23,063 nucleotides of DNA from positions 1 through 23,063 of the IMG/VR virus record IMGVR_UViG_3300045253_000053, one strand, 5' to 3'. Shown one piece after another: positions 4,714 through 13,143 of this stretch (within the stretch, counting starts at the first letter, position 1; every line of letters starts with the position of its first letter). Below the pieces are notes generated by a model that was given only the letters and a program-made list of their open reading frames with translations, had not been told where the DNA came from and did no database searches. Origin of the DNA: a virus. Position numbers and translations under genes: made by a program.

Positions 4714-6890
4714 TGCCGCGCGCCAAGAAACAGAAAGACACCGACGACATCAAAGTCGGTAAGGTGGATTCCAGAGGGATCGACCCGGAGAAACTCGGCG
4801 AAGAGATAGAGAATTGGGCGGACAAACCCGACTCGGAAGCCTATCTCGACGCCGATAAGCTTTACCCGAAGATCGCCAAATGCTACGAAAACAAGCAGGA
4901 GCAGATGGACCGCATCGAGGAGTACTGGAACATTTACCAGGCAACGCCTGACGAGAATCAACAGTATTCCGGCAACTCCCTGTGTTATATCCCGGCGGTG
5001 CGTGACTGCATCAACGCCCGTATCAAGAGGACGATTGCGCAACTTTTCCCTGCCAACTACAAACACGTCGATGCCGTCGGCCCGACAGGTGAGACACCGT
5101 TCGCGCAGATGTCGCTCATGGAGCACTATATCCGCAAATGTGGGTTGAAGGACATCGTACGTGCGGACTTGCTGGCAGGCGACGTAACCGGGCAATGGAA
5201 CCTATACGTGGACTGGACGAAGTCCACCCGGCGCGTGACCGAGGTCATCAAGAAGCCGCCGACGCTGGCGAACGCTGACGGGTCTATCACGGCCGAGGAC
5301 ACAACCGCCGAGGAGGAGTACGAAACCGAGAACCAGGAAGTCATTGACGAAGGGCCGGACATTGTGCCCTTCGCAACAGAAGACATGGTGGTGTACCCCC
5401 CGACGTGCAACAGCGTCGAGGAGGCAACGGCCAGTTGCATACGCTTGCGTATGTCCAAGGAAAAACTTGAGCAGTTGGTCGATGAGGGCGTGTTCATCGG
5501 CGTCACCGCCAAAGAGCTGATCGACAAGGTTGCCAAACCTTCGGGCGGACGTGAGAAATACGTGCCCCCCAAGAAGCGTACCGGCGACGCCGGCATACGC
5601 ACCGAAGGCACCTACAAGTATGCCCTGATCTACGAGGTGCACACGAATCTGGATCTCGGCAAAGGCTACAAGGAACCGGCGTACATCTACTACGCCGGAC
5701 AAAACGAAATTCTAGGCATCATCCGTAACCCGTTCTGGGGCGGCTGGCGCCCGATTTTAAGCGCGCCGAACGAACGTATTCAAGGGTCTTTTTTCGGTGT
5801 GTCGAAGATCGAGCCGGTCAAGTATCTCCAATGGAACTTGAACGACTACTTCAACATGGGCCAGGATTCGGCGCAGTATGCATTGCTGCCCATCGTCATG
5901 ACCGACCCTCTGGCGCAGCCGAACTACCAGAGTATGGTGATGGGACTGGCAGCCGTGTGGCTGGCGAACCCCCAGACGACGCAATTTGCGACTTTCCCCC
6001 CACTGTGGAAAGATTCGATTCAGCTCTGCGGCGCGATCAAGCAGCAGATCCAGGAATCGATGGACGTCAACGAGGCTATGCTGGGTAAAGTTCCCCAAGG
6101 CCGCAAGAACCAGGCGCAGCAGGCCGCCGCCTCGCAAACCCAGGAAACCAACATCGTCGACCATGCCAAGCGCTACGAGGAAGTCATTCTCAATCCGCTG
6201 CTTGAGCGCATGTTCGAACTGGACCGCCAGTTCCGCACCAAGGACATTACCATCGCCAACATGGGCGAAGTCGGCACCGAGAAGCGGTTGCAGGAAATCC
6301 CCCCGCAGGCGTTCGGCGAACGTTATTTTTTCCGCTGGGCCGGCACCTCCTTCCAGATGGGCATGCAGCGTATCCAACAGATGATTTCGTGGATGAATGT
6401 CATGCGTGGTATCCCGCCACAGCAGTTGAACGGCCGACGGCTGGACATCACCCCGATCCTGGAATACGGAACCGGTCAAATTTTTGGAGTGGAAGTCGCA
6501 CCTAAAATTCTGATCGACGAACGTAACCTGTTCCACGTTGAACCGAGCGAAGAAAACTTGATGATGCACAACGGGCTGGCGGCGCAAATCCACGAAGCCG
6601 ACGACGACGCGCGCCACATCCAGGAGCACCAGCAAGGCGCCGTGTTGACGGGCGATCCTGTCGGGTTGTTTCGCGCGCACATCCAAGCACATACGCAGGC
6701 CATGCAGATCAAGCAGCAAAAGGCGATGGGGCAACAGCAAGGTGGTCAGCCGGGTGTGCCAGGCGGTGCGGGGCCGGGTGTAGCAGGTACACCGCGCCCC
6801 GGCGCGCAACCAGGGCAGCCACGGCCGCAACAGCCGGCCGGCGCAATCCATCCCGATCAAATGGCTGATCCACAGGCGCAACCACGATGA
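4713..6890 (+). CDS. Portal protein
   Basis: The portal is a dodecameric ring at one capsid vertex that passes DNA and docks the terminase and adaptor. The identification rests on position after TerL, size (725 residues, the same as the P22 portal) and portal-like content: a charged N-terminus, QYSGNSLCYIPAVRDCINAR (the ~90-110 region), a long alpha/beta middle, and SFFGVSKIEPVKYLQWNLND, which resembles the portal stem and wing region. The last ~60 residues are Gln/Gly/Pro-rich and probably disordered. The gene starts at the overlap with the preceding small gene and ends ATGA over the peptidase start. Confidence 0.88.
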   Translation: MPRAKKQKDTDDIKVGKVDSRGIDPEKLGEEIENWADKPDSEAYLDADKLYPKIAKCYENKQEQMDRIEEYWNIYQATPDENQQYSGNSLCYIPAVRDCINARIKRTIAQLFPANYKHVDAVGPTGETPFAQMSLMEHYIRKCGLKDIVRADLLAGDVTGQWNLYVDWTKSTRRVTEVIKKPPTLANADGSITAEDTTAEEEYETENQEVIDEGPDIVPFATEDMVVYPPTCNSVEEATASCIRLRMSKEKLEQLVDEGVFIGVTAKELIDKVAKPSGGREKYVPPKKRTGDAGIRTEGTYKYALIYEVHTNLDLGKGYKEPAYIYYAGQNEILGIIRNPFWGGWRPILSAPNERIQGSFFGVSKIEPVKYLQWNLNDYFNMGQDSAQYALLPIVMTDPLAQPNYQSMVMGLAAVWLANPQTTQFATFPPLWKDSIQLCGAIKQQIQESMDVNEAMLGKVPQGRKNQAQQAAASQTQETNIVDHAKRYEEVILNPLLERMFELDRQFRTKDITIANMGEVGTEKRLQEIPPQAFGERYFFRWAGTSFQMGMQRIQQMISWMNVMRGIPPQQLNGRRLDITPILEYGTGQIFGVEVAPKILIDERNLFHVEPSEENLMMHNGLAAQIHEADDDARHIQEHQQGAVLTGDPVGLFRAHIQAHTQAMQIKQQKAMGQQQGGQPGVPGGAGPGVAGTPRPGAQPGQPRPQQPAGAIHPDQMADPQAQPR

Positions 6891-7234
6891 GCAAGTTCTA
6901 CGCCTACACCACGCCCTGGGGCACGATCCGCACCGGATCGCTGTTCGAGAAACTCACGCCCCGCGAACAGCTGGCGGTGAAGGCGCATGAGCGTGGGCAC
7001 ATCGTGCACAAGCACGCTTGGAAGCGTATGCTGTGGGTATTCTCCTGTTACGCCTTATTTCATCGGGAAAAGTATTTCGCCATGTGCCGTGCCCAGGAAT
7101 TTGAAGCGGATCGTTATGCGGTAAAAACAGGCCATGCAGCAGGCTTGGCAATGGCGCTAGGTCGAATTGCGTCTGTGAGAACGGATACCCACCCAAGCCG
7201 GAAAGAACGTTTAGCAAGGTTATGCGATGAGTGA
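6887..7234 (+). CDS. Minimal M48-type zinc metallopeptidase
   Basis: The 115-residue product carries HERGH (34-38), the HExxH zinc and catalytic motif, then EFEADRYAV (71-79), where Glu71 fits the third zinc ligand of M48 peptidases, and THPSRKERLARL (101-112), a typical M48 C-terminal signature. A hydrophobic stretch (48-60) is too short to be a clear membrane helix. M48 proteins such as HtpX or Ste24 are usually much larger and membrane-bound, so this is close to a bare catalytic core. It overlaps the portal by four bases and the fibre gene by eight. Its place in the head module suggests a maturation protease, but processing of a host or cell-wall protein is also possible. Confidence 0.75.
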   Translation: MSKFYAYTTPWGTIRTGSLFEKLTPREQLAVKAHERGHIVHKHAWKRMLWVFSCYALFHREKYFAMCRAQEFEADRYAVKTGHAAGLAMALGRIASVRTDTHPSRKERLARLCDE

Positions 7235-8783
7235 TCTTTACCCTCTTGTTGCCCCTCGGGTCGACGCCCAAGGTGCGGATCTGACGCAAGTCAGTGTCCA
7301 GCTGGCGTTTAACCAGCTGGCGGGTGCCGTGCGCATTTACCTGAACCAAATCGCCGCAGGTACGATACCCTCCGGCCCGGCAGGCGGGGACTTATCCGGA
7401 ACATACCCGAATCCGACCGTCGCCGCAGTCCATGCGGTAGCCGGCACAATCGATGGCGTTGTCATCGGAGGGGTTGTTCCGGAACCAGGTACCTTTACAA
7501 CACTGGCGGGAACCAGTCTTTTCGCCAGTGGGGGTGCGATCCCGCCAGTGACCGCCACGGGTACGCAGATCTACAATAGCCCAAACCCAACGATTCAATT
7601 TATTGATTCTATCCGCAGTGCGAACAACAAAAACGCTTACGTGCAATGGGGGTCAACGGTTCTGGCTTTTGGTTTTGCTAACGATACCTTTACCGGATTC
7701 ACAAATGCGTTAACGATTACAGGCGGTCAAGCTTCCGGTATTAGTGGAATTACGTCCACAAGCGGGACAGGGGTATGGGTGCACACTGGGGGATTTAGCG
7801 CGACAGGGGGTGTCAACAGCACCTCTGTGGGTGCCACGACGCCAAGTACGGGGGCGTTCACGTCTTTGAGCAGCACCAGCGGTGCGTTGAACGGGACGAT
7901 AGGCGCCACAACCAAGAATTCAGGTGCTTTTACTACTGTCACCACGACTACGCCTATCGGTGTCGGCAGTGGGGGGACAGGCTTGGCAACACTCCCTGCG
8001 CACGCCGTGCTTTTGGGTGAAGGGGCAAGCAATATCGGCTCCGCTGCTCCGAGCACTGCGGGTTTCGTGTTGACGGATAACGGTGCTGCGGCAGACCCCA
8101 CGTTTCAGGCGCTTCCAACGTTGACGGGGCGTTTAATCGGGGTTCAGGTTTTTAGCGCAACGAGTACGTACACGCCTACGGCAGGAACGAACAGCGTTAT
8201 CGTAGAAGCACAAGCAGCGGGCGGTGGGTCGGGCGGGGTACAGGCGACAACGGCGTCACAAGCCGCCGCCAGCTCAGGCGCGGGTTCGGGCGCGTATGCA
8301 AAAGTCAGAATAACAAGCGCATTTTCGGGGGTTACCGTAACAATCGGTGCTGTTGGAGCGGCAGGCGGAGCGGGTACAGCGGGCGGAAACGCCGCTACTA
8401 CCAGTTTCGGGGGGATTGTTTCGTGTCCTGGGGGTATTGGGTCTACATTCGGCACCGCAACGACAGCAGTAGGGTCCACAGGGGTGGGAACAAACCCGAC
8501 TGCGGCGCCAACTATTTCAGGCGCCACTACTCTTATGTCTGTAGCAGGAACGGGTACCGGTGATTCTTTTGTTTTTGTAGCCGCTCAACAAGCTGAATCG
8601 GCTTCTGGCGCTAGTTCCCCAATGGGCTTAGGTGGCGCTACACCAACAACGATAAGCTTTGCAGCAACGGCGGGAACGGGTTATGGCTCAGGCCCGTCAG
8701 GAGCAATTAATACGGGATCGCAATCGGCGCAAGTAGGGGCGGCGGGCTCGCCCGCACGTGTTATCGTTTTTGAATACAGCTAA
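7227..8783 (+). CDS. Tail fibre / receptor-binding protein
   Basis: The protein has 518 residues. The N-terminal ~50 residues are helical and probably attach to the virion. GGDLSGTYPNPTV (53-65) and GSGGTG near 255 are common phage fibre repeat motifs. The middle has repeats ending in GAFTT/GAFTS (VGATTPSTGAFTS, IGATTKNSGAFTT). The C-terminal ~200 residues are extremely Gly/Ala/Ser/Thr-rich, as in glycine-rich adhesin tips that bind the host surface. It is most likely a trimeric fibre. The gene lies between portal and scaffold rather than with the other tail genes. The only alternative I see is another virion surface adhesin. Confidence 0.8.
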   Translation: MSDLYPLVAPRVDAQGADLTQVSVQLAFNQLAGAVRIYLNQIAAGTIPSGPAGGDLSGTYPNPTVAAVHAVAGTIDGVVIGGVVPEPGTFTTLAGTSLFASGGAIPPVTATGTQIYNSPNPTIQFIDSIRSANNKNAYVQWGSTVLAFGFANDTFTGFTNALTITGGQASGISGITSTSGTGVWVHTGGFSATGGVNSTSVGATTPSTGAFTSLSSTSGALNGTIGATTKNSGAFTTVTTTTPIGVGSGGTGLATLPAHAVLLGEGASNIGSAAPSTAGFVLTDNGAAADPTFQALPTLTGRLIGVQVFSATSTYTPTAGTNSVIVEAQAAGGGSGGVQATTASQAAASSGAGSGAYAKVRITSAFSGVTVTIGAVGAAGGAGTAGGNAATTSFGGIVSCPGGIGSTFGTATTAVGSTGVGTNPTAAPTISGATTLMSVAGTGTGDSFVFVAAQQAESASGASSPMGLGGATPTTISFAATAGTGYGSGPSGAINTGSQSAQVGAAGSPARVIVFEYS

Positions 8784-8812
8784 TTGACTTTTATAACCAA
8801 AAGTAGTAAAAC
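8784..8812 (+). promoter_or_regulatory. Candidate sigma70-type promoter
   Basis: TTGACT (8784-8789) is separated by 17 bases from TAAAAC (8807-8812), with a good -35 and a weaker -10. It lies in a 55-base AT-rich gap, one of the few real gaps in the + strand genes. Transcription would start just before the ribosome binding site CAGGAG (8827-8832) of the gene at 8839. It could boost expression of the scaffold and capsid genes, which are needed in large amounts. Confidence 0.45.
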
Positions 8813-8838
8813 CCTCATTAATCTTACAGGAGCGCATC

Positions 8839-9360
8839 ATGTTGAAAACCTACCTCGCCGCGCTGATCGGCTCGATCTTTCCGGCGATCATCGGCCCGGG
8901 CAATAACCCGAATGTTGCGCTCAACGGTGCAATGCCGGATATCACATCGCTCAACGCCTCTATCCTGAACATCAACCCGTTCCAGGAAACCAACGTCAAC
9001 ACAGCCGCGAATACGACAGGCTTTACGGCGGGGGGTCCTCAAATTGCAGGCGCAGCGCAAAACTTCCTCATTCTGTCCGGTACGCTCGGTGCGGGTGCGG
9101 CGCTGACGTTACCTACGGTTGCCGCGCTCTTGGCAAGTTTGCCAGCCAACGTGCAGGCGGCACCTGTCGGCACAAGTTGGCAATTGCGCGTCGTTGTTCT
9201 CAACGCCGCCGCTTTTTCGTGGACAGTGACCACGAACACCGGCTGGACACTGGTCGGGGCACAAACTCTGGCCGCGAACACCTGGCGTGACTTCGTTATC
9301 CAGATCACCTCAGCAACGACAGCCACGATCACCTCCGTTGGCCTGGGCACCACACCATGA
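8839..9360 (+). CDS. Virion surface/decoration-type structural protein
   Basis: The product has 173 residues with an optimally placed AGGAG ribosome binding site. After a hydrophobic start (MLKTYLAALIGSIFPAIIG) comes a beta-rich domain. Its C-terminal half, with LPTVAALLASLP (96-107), AFSWTVTTNTGWTLVG and NTWRDFVIQITSATTATI, is a pattern I recall from phage structural proteins. The position directly before the scaffold and capsid genes suggests a head decoration or head-fibre protein. The hydrophobic N-terminus could also be read as a signal or anchor. The ATGA at its end couples it to the scaffold gene. Confidence 0.55.
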   Translation: MLKTYLAALIGSIFPAIIGPGNNPNVALNGAMPDITSLNASILNINPFQETNVNTAANTTGFTAGGPQIAGAAQNFLILSGTLGAGAALTLPTVAALLASLPANVQAAPVGTSWQLRVVVLNAAAFSWTVTTNTGWTLVGAQTLAANTWRDFVIQITSATTATITSVGLGTTP

Positions 9361-10109
9361 GCGCACTACTTCGCAAACTACTGGCAAGTCTGTTTATCGG
9401 TATCGATGACGACGATTTGCCAGAACCTCCTGGCGATGACGACGATCAGGTTGACGACGATCAGGTTGACGACGATCAGGTTGACGACGATCAGGTTGAC
9501 GACGATCAGGTTGACGACACTCCAGCGCCACGTCAGTCTAAACGTGCGACGCGTGACGATTCCAGTTCTCGCGAGATATCCAATGCGCTTGAACGTGCCC
9601 GTCAGTTGGAAGAGGATGTTCGTACACTGAAGGCTAACAACGCAGCCCCTTCTGAAGATCAACGCTTGCGCGCCGACGAGGACCGCCAGCTCCAGGATCC
9701 GCAAACAGACCCTATGGTCAAGTGGCAGATCAACGCCAACCGTACTTTACGCGAAACGCAGCAAAACGCTAACCGTGCGCTGGCCGAAGCCCGGGACATG
9801 CAGGACCGAGCGGCGTTCATGTCCAAGGCCGCCGCCGACCCGCGCCGCGCCAAGTATGAGGAACGCATCGAGAAAGAACTGAAAACACTGCGCAACAAAG
9901 GCCAGAACGTTGACCGCGAAACGCTGTACTTCTACCAGCTCGGCAAAGACATCGCCGAGGGTAAGTTGAAGCCGGCACCTAAGAAAGCGTCCAACGCCGC
10001 GAATGTACCACGCGGTAAAACACCGGCGGCGCGCAGCGATGTACGATCACGAGGAACAAGCAGAAGTTCGTCAGGCGCGCGTGAGCGTCTGGCTGACAAA
10101 CCCATTTAA
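9357..10109 (+). CDS. Capsid scaffolding protein
   Basis: Scaffold proteins guide capsid assembly and then leave the prohead. The call rests on position immediately before the major capsid gene and on composition. The 250-residue product is very hydrophilic, with an acidic region (17-55) containing five DDDQV repeats, a helical middle (~75-200, RALAEARDMQDRAAFMSKAA) likely to form a coiled coil, and a basic C-terminus (~205-250, Arg/Lys/Ser-rich). The basic end matches the usual capsid-binding tail of scaffolds. The ATGA overlap with the preceding gene fixes the start. Confidence 0.8.
   Translation: MSALLRKLLASLFIGIDDDDLPEPPGDDDDQVDDDQVDDDQVDDDQVDDDQVDDTPAPRQSKRATRDDSSSREISNALERARQLEEDVRTLKANNAAPSEDQRLRADEDRQLQDPQTDPMVKWQINANRTLRETQQNANRALAEARDMQDRAAFMSKAAADPRRAKYEERIEKELKTLRNKGQNVDRETLYFYQLGKDIAEGKLKPAPKKASNAANVPRGKTPAARSDVRSRGTSRSSSGARERLADKPI
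9438..9512 (+). repeat. Five perfect 15-bp tandem repeats
   Basis: The unit GACGACGATCAGGTT occurs five times without a mismatch at 9438-9452, 9453-9467, 9468-9482, 9483-9497 and 9498-9512, followed by a partial copy. The unit is in frame and encodes DDDQV within the scaffold protein. Perfect identity suggests recent expansion by slippage, so copy number may vary between relatives. It also produces a false open frame in another register. Confidence 0.95.
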
Positions 10110-10126
10110 CCACCACAAGGATGACC

Positions 10127-11545
10127 ATGAACACCTTTTACCTTGCCATCCTTGCGATGGCGCACAGCTTGTTTCCAGGCGTGACCAATCAATCGACCAG
10201 CTTTACGGCCGACGTTGAAGCGTATATCCAGGAAGAAGTCGAACCGTTGGCACGCCGTCAATTGGTGGCGTATCAATTCGGCAAACCGCTGCACCTGGAT
10301 ACGAACCGTGGCACAACTTACACCGCCTCGCGTTACACTCGCCTATCGTTGCCTTTTGCGCCTTTGCAGGAAGGTGTTGCGCCTCCAGGCGAAGCGATGA
10401 CGCTGCAACAAGTCACCGCCACCGCGCAACAATGGGGTGACCGCGTCATCATCACCGACGTGGCGAACTTGACCATCAAGCACCCGCTGTTCCAACAAGC
10501 GTGCGAACTGGTGGCACTGCAGATGCCGGAAACACTGGAGCGCAACACGCTCAACACCTTGATGTCCGCTACCCAGGTGAACTTTGCCAACGGCAAGACC
10601 AGCCGCGCAAACTTGCTGGCGACCGACGTCATGACCCCCCACGAAAACAATCGTATCGTTGGCTCCATGCTCACCTACGGTGTACCACGTTTCATGGGCG
10701 ACGAACGGGAAGACATGATGATCGAGGCCGGTTCCTACCGCGATCCGTCGAAGTCCCCCGCTGTCATGCAGCACTACGTCGCGCTGATTCACCCGTTGTC
10801 GGCGCAGGACATGCGCGAGAACACCGTGGTGGTCAACGCCTGGTCGTACAGCGACGTGAACCGACTGTACAACAACGAACTTGGCCCGTTCGGCGGTTCG
10901 CGTTACGTTGAAACCAACTTCATGCCGTACTTCGTCGGCAACGCCGCTATCCAAGGCACCGCGTCGGCAGCCGGCGGCCAGTTGGCGACGAACGCCGGTT
11001 ATCAGATCATCGTGACCGCATCACCGTCGCAGACCAGTGTCGAGCAGCAAATCTATCAGGTGTCGAACGCGATCAGCGTCACCGGCCCGACAGGTTCGAT
11101 CTCGGTTACATTGCCGCAGCTGGTGGGCTACACGTTTAGCGTGTATATCGGCACCTCGGCAAACCCTGCGAACTTGGGGCTGTCCGCCTCGGGCCCAACA
11201 GTCGGCGCCTTGGCCGGCCAGGCTACTCAGCTGGCGCCAAACCAAACGGTGGTCATTACCGGCATCGGCGCCGCACAAGTACCGCCAGCTGCGCCAGCAC
11301 CTGGCGTGACCGTGTTCCCTACGATCTTCATCGGCAACCACAGTTACGGCCAGGTGCTTTTGGAAAATCCAGAGTTCCATTACCTTACTGGCGCTGACAA
11401 GTCCGATCCGCTGAACCAAACCCGTGTCGTGTCGTGGAAAGTGTTCTACGGCTCAATCATCCTGAACCAGGCTTTCTTGGCGCGGGTTGAAGCAGGTTCC
11501 GGCTTCTCGGCAGGCTACACCGCAGGCACAGTAACTACGCCGTAA
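10127..11545 (+). CDS. Major capsid protein, N4-gp56-like
   Basis: The 472-residue protein forms the icosahedral shell. I chose ATG 10127 because AAGGA (10117-10121) is well spaced for it, while ATG 10121 overlaps that site. The N-terminal part resembles the N4-gp56 capsid family: YTRLSLPFAPLQEGVAPPGE (70-89), VTATAQQWGDRVIITD (96-111), and an IHPLSAQDMRENT segment like the family's 'IHPD' stretch. Residues ~285-393 are a Thr/Ser/Gly/Pro-rich beta-type region that looks like an inserted Ig-like domain, after which the capsid fold appears to resume (IFIGNHSYGQVLLENPEF). The gene follows the scaffold and is closed by a terminator. Confidence 0.9.
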   Translation: MNTFYLAILAMAHSLFPGVTNQSTSFTADVEAYIQEEVEPLARRQLVAYQFGKPLHLDTNRGTTYTASRYTRLSLPFAPLQEGVAPPGEAMTLQQVTATAQQWGDRVIITDVANLTIKHPLFQQACELVALQMPETLERNTLNTLMSATQVNFANGKTSRANLLATDVMTPHENNRIVGSMLTYGVPRFMGDEREDMMIEAGSYRDPSKSPAVMQHYVALIHPLSAQDMRENTVVVNAWSYSDVNRLYNNELGPFGGSRYVETNFMPYFVGNAAIQGTASAAGGQLATNAGYQIIVTASPSQTSVEQQIYQVSNAISVTGPTGSISVTLPQLVGYTFSVYIGTSANPANLGLSASGPTVGALAGQATQLAPNQTVVITGIGAAQVPPAAPAPGVTVFPTIFIGNHSYGQVLLENPEFHYLTGADKSDPLNQTRVVSWKVFYGSIILNQAFLARVEAGSGFSAGYTAGTVTTP

Positions 11546-11551
11546 CGCCAA

Positions 11552-11575
11552 CGGGGGCTTCGGCCCCCGCTTCTT
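11552..11575 (+). terminator. Intrinsic terminator after the major capsid gene
   Basis: CGGGGGC (11552-11558) and GCCCCCG (11563-11569) pair around a TTCG tetraloop, a very stable hairpin, followed by CTTCTT. The T-run is short, so termination may be partial and allow the downstream tail genes to be transcribed at a lower level. It lies seven bases after the capsid stop codon. Confidence 0.8.
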
Positions 11576-11594
11576 AAACTCGTTGGAGACAGCA

Positions 11595-12050
11595 ATGGCA
11601 ACTCGCCTACCCGGTAGTGACAAACCCGAAAAAGAAGAACAGTCCGACGATTCGCTGAAACAGCGCATCGCGGAACTGGAAGCAGAACTTGCAGCATCCA
11701 AGACATCTGAGCAAAAAGCCATTGAACTGGCCGCGCACAACGCCGCTGCCGCGCAAAGCGTTCTGCTGTTCAACTCCACGACCACCGAAATCCACATGGG
11801 CAAGACGGAAGACGGCAAGGACTTGTGGAAATACAAAATCGACCTGCCACCTTCCGGCGGCACCGATATCAAGGTGAACATGGTTCCCTACTACCACGGT
11901 GAAACCTACACTTTTGAGACCGACTTGCTGCGCACGATCAAGGAAATTGTGCAGCGCTCCTGGGGCCATGAAGCCAGTATCCAGGGCAGCAACGAGAACT
12001 TCTATCGTAAAGAAATGAATCGGACAATCAGCGGACGAGGCGGCCGATAA
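11595..12050 (+). CDS. Hypothetical structural protein with N-terminal coiled coil
   Basis: The product has 151 residues from ATG 11595, preceded by TTGGAGA (11583-11589). A TTG at 11583 would overlap that ribosome binding site, so it is rejected. Residues ~18-50 (LKQRIAELEAELAASKTSEQ) form a coiled coil. The rest is a mixed fold with KYKIDLPPSGGTDIKVNMVP and an Arg/Gly-rich end (RTISGRGGR). It is the first gene after the capsid terminator and probably belongs to the head-completion set. No family is recognised. Confidence 0.7.
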   Translation: MATRLPGSDKPEKEEQSDDSLKQRIAELEAELAASKTSEQKAIELAAHNAAAAQSVLLFNSTTTEIHMGKTEDGKDLWKYKIDLPPSGGTDIKVNMVPYYHGETYTFETDLLRTIKEIVQRSWGHEASIQGSNENFYRKEMNRTISGRGGR

Positions 12051-12445
12051 TGAGCGAACAAAATCAAGTGGGGTCGGCTGCGATCCTTGGCAATTTCGAA
12101 ATCACCCTGCCAGCGCCTAACGGCGCGTCGATGCGAATCACCAGCTACCTATACGAGGGCGAGTCCCAAGAATCGCTGGACCAGCGCATGGACACTTGCC
12201 GCGAGTCGCTGTTGCGCCAACAGCAGTTTCTCGAAAAGCCGATTCTGGAAGAAAAAGTGAAGATGTTGCGCGACCAAGAAAAGCACGTCGAGCAGGCATA
12301 CGCCGATCTTCTGGAAAAGAACAAAAAACGCACTCTGCCGAGCGCCGAGGAGCAGCACCTGCGTAACTATCCGGCGCAATTGAAACAGATCCGTCAGGAA
12401 ATCGTCAAAGGCGAGATCAAGCTCGAACAGATAGCGGCGGCCTAA
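12050..12445 (+). CDS. Hypothetical coiled-coil protein
   Basis: The product has 131 residues and overlaps the preceding stop by one base (TAATG). A short beta-rich start (AILGNFEITLPAPNGASMRI) is followed by a long charged helix from ~40 to the end (ESLLRQQQFLEKPILEEKVK), probably a coiled coil. The preceding gene also has a coiled coil, so the two products may interact. The next gene starts directly at the following base. Function unknown. Confidence 0.7.
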   Translation: MSEQNQVGSAAILGNFEITLPAPNGASMRITSYLYEGESQESLDQRMDTCRESLLRQQQFLEKPILEEKVKMLRDQEKHVEQAYADLLEKNKKRTLPSAEEQHLRNYPAQLKQIRQEIVKGEIKLEQIAAA

Positions 12446-13135
12446 ATGCCTTTGACCTCAGCCCAAATTGTCACGTATGCCCTTCAAATTGCGAAATGCC
12501 CTGGCTTTACGCAACAAGGAGGGCAATCGCTCAATTTGGTGTTGCAGGATCTCGTGCTGCACCGTGATCTTAAAATAAATCGCGTTTCGACTACGATCAC
12601 GGTTCAACCAAATAATAACGGGCCTTTTAATCTGGAAGCGGATTATCTGCGCACCTATGATCTGTTTTTCTCGCAAAACAACTTACCGTATTTCCTCCAC
12701 CCGATTTCGATGGAGGAGTACGACCAAGAGTTTAAAGACCCCTCCATCGCGAATTACCCTTATGAATTCGCGACTGACTTGTCTCCTCAGGCTACGGGTG
12801 GATTGGGTCTTCTTTATATCTATCCTCAGTCGTCCGGAACCATCGTTCTAACCCACCGTTATATGTTACAACGGGCGGATATTCTCACGCCGGAGACGTC
12901 GGTAACGATTCCTTGGTTCCCTGACACCGATTATCTGATCCATGCGACTGCATACCGGTTGATGCGGATCACGGACGATGAGCGCCATGATCGGTTCGTA
13001 GCTGAAGCCGATAAAATGTTACGCATCCACCTGATCATGGAGGGAGACGAGCAAGCGGTCGTCAAGTCTGTTCGTCTTGACCCCCGGCGTTTTCATACCA
13101 ACAGAACGCTGAAACCGACCAAGATCACTGATTAG
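12446..13135 (+). CDS. Head-tail adaptor protein
   Basis: The 229-residue product starts MPLTSAQIVTYALQIAKCPG and continues with a segment on output sequence (LNLVLQDLVLHRDLKI) that I recall from phage adaptor proteins of the P22 gp4 / T7 gp11 type. These sit under the portal and connect it to the tail nozzle. The middle (NLEADYLRTYDLFFSQNN, 'YPYEFATD') is beta-rich, and the C-terminal part is helical and ends basic. Its place just before the large nozzle-type protein supports the call. The start abuts the previous stop exactly. Confidence 0.7.
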   Translation: MPLTSAQIVTYALQIAKCPGFTQQGGQSLNLVLQDLVLHRDLKINRVSTTITVQPNNNGPFNLEADYLRTYDLFFSQNNLPYFLHPISMEEYDQEFKDPSIANYPYEFATDLSPQATGGLGLLYIYPQSSGTIVLTHRYMLQRADILTPETSVTIPWFPDTDYLIHATAYRLMRITDDERHDRFVAEADKMLRIHLIMEGDEQAVVKSVRLDPRRFHTNRTLKPTKITD

Positions 13136-13143
13136 GAGCCGCA

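Noticed and set aside
5757-6881. A 374-codon minus-strand frame opposite the portal
   Set aside because: It is a shadow of the high-GC portal gene and has no start signals or recognised motifs.
9406-9630. A + strand frame with TTIRL repeats inside the scaffold gene
   Set aside because: It is created by the 15-bp tandem repeat read in another register; the rest has no features.
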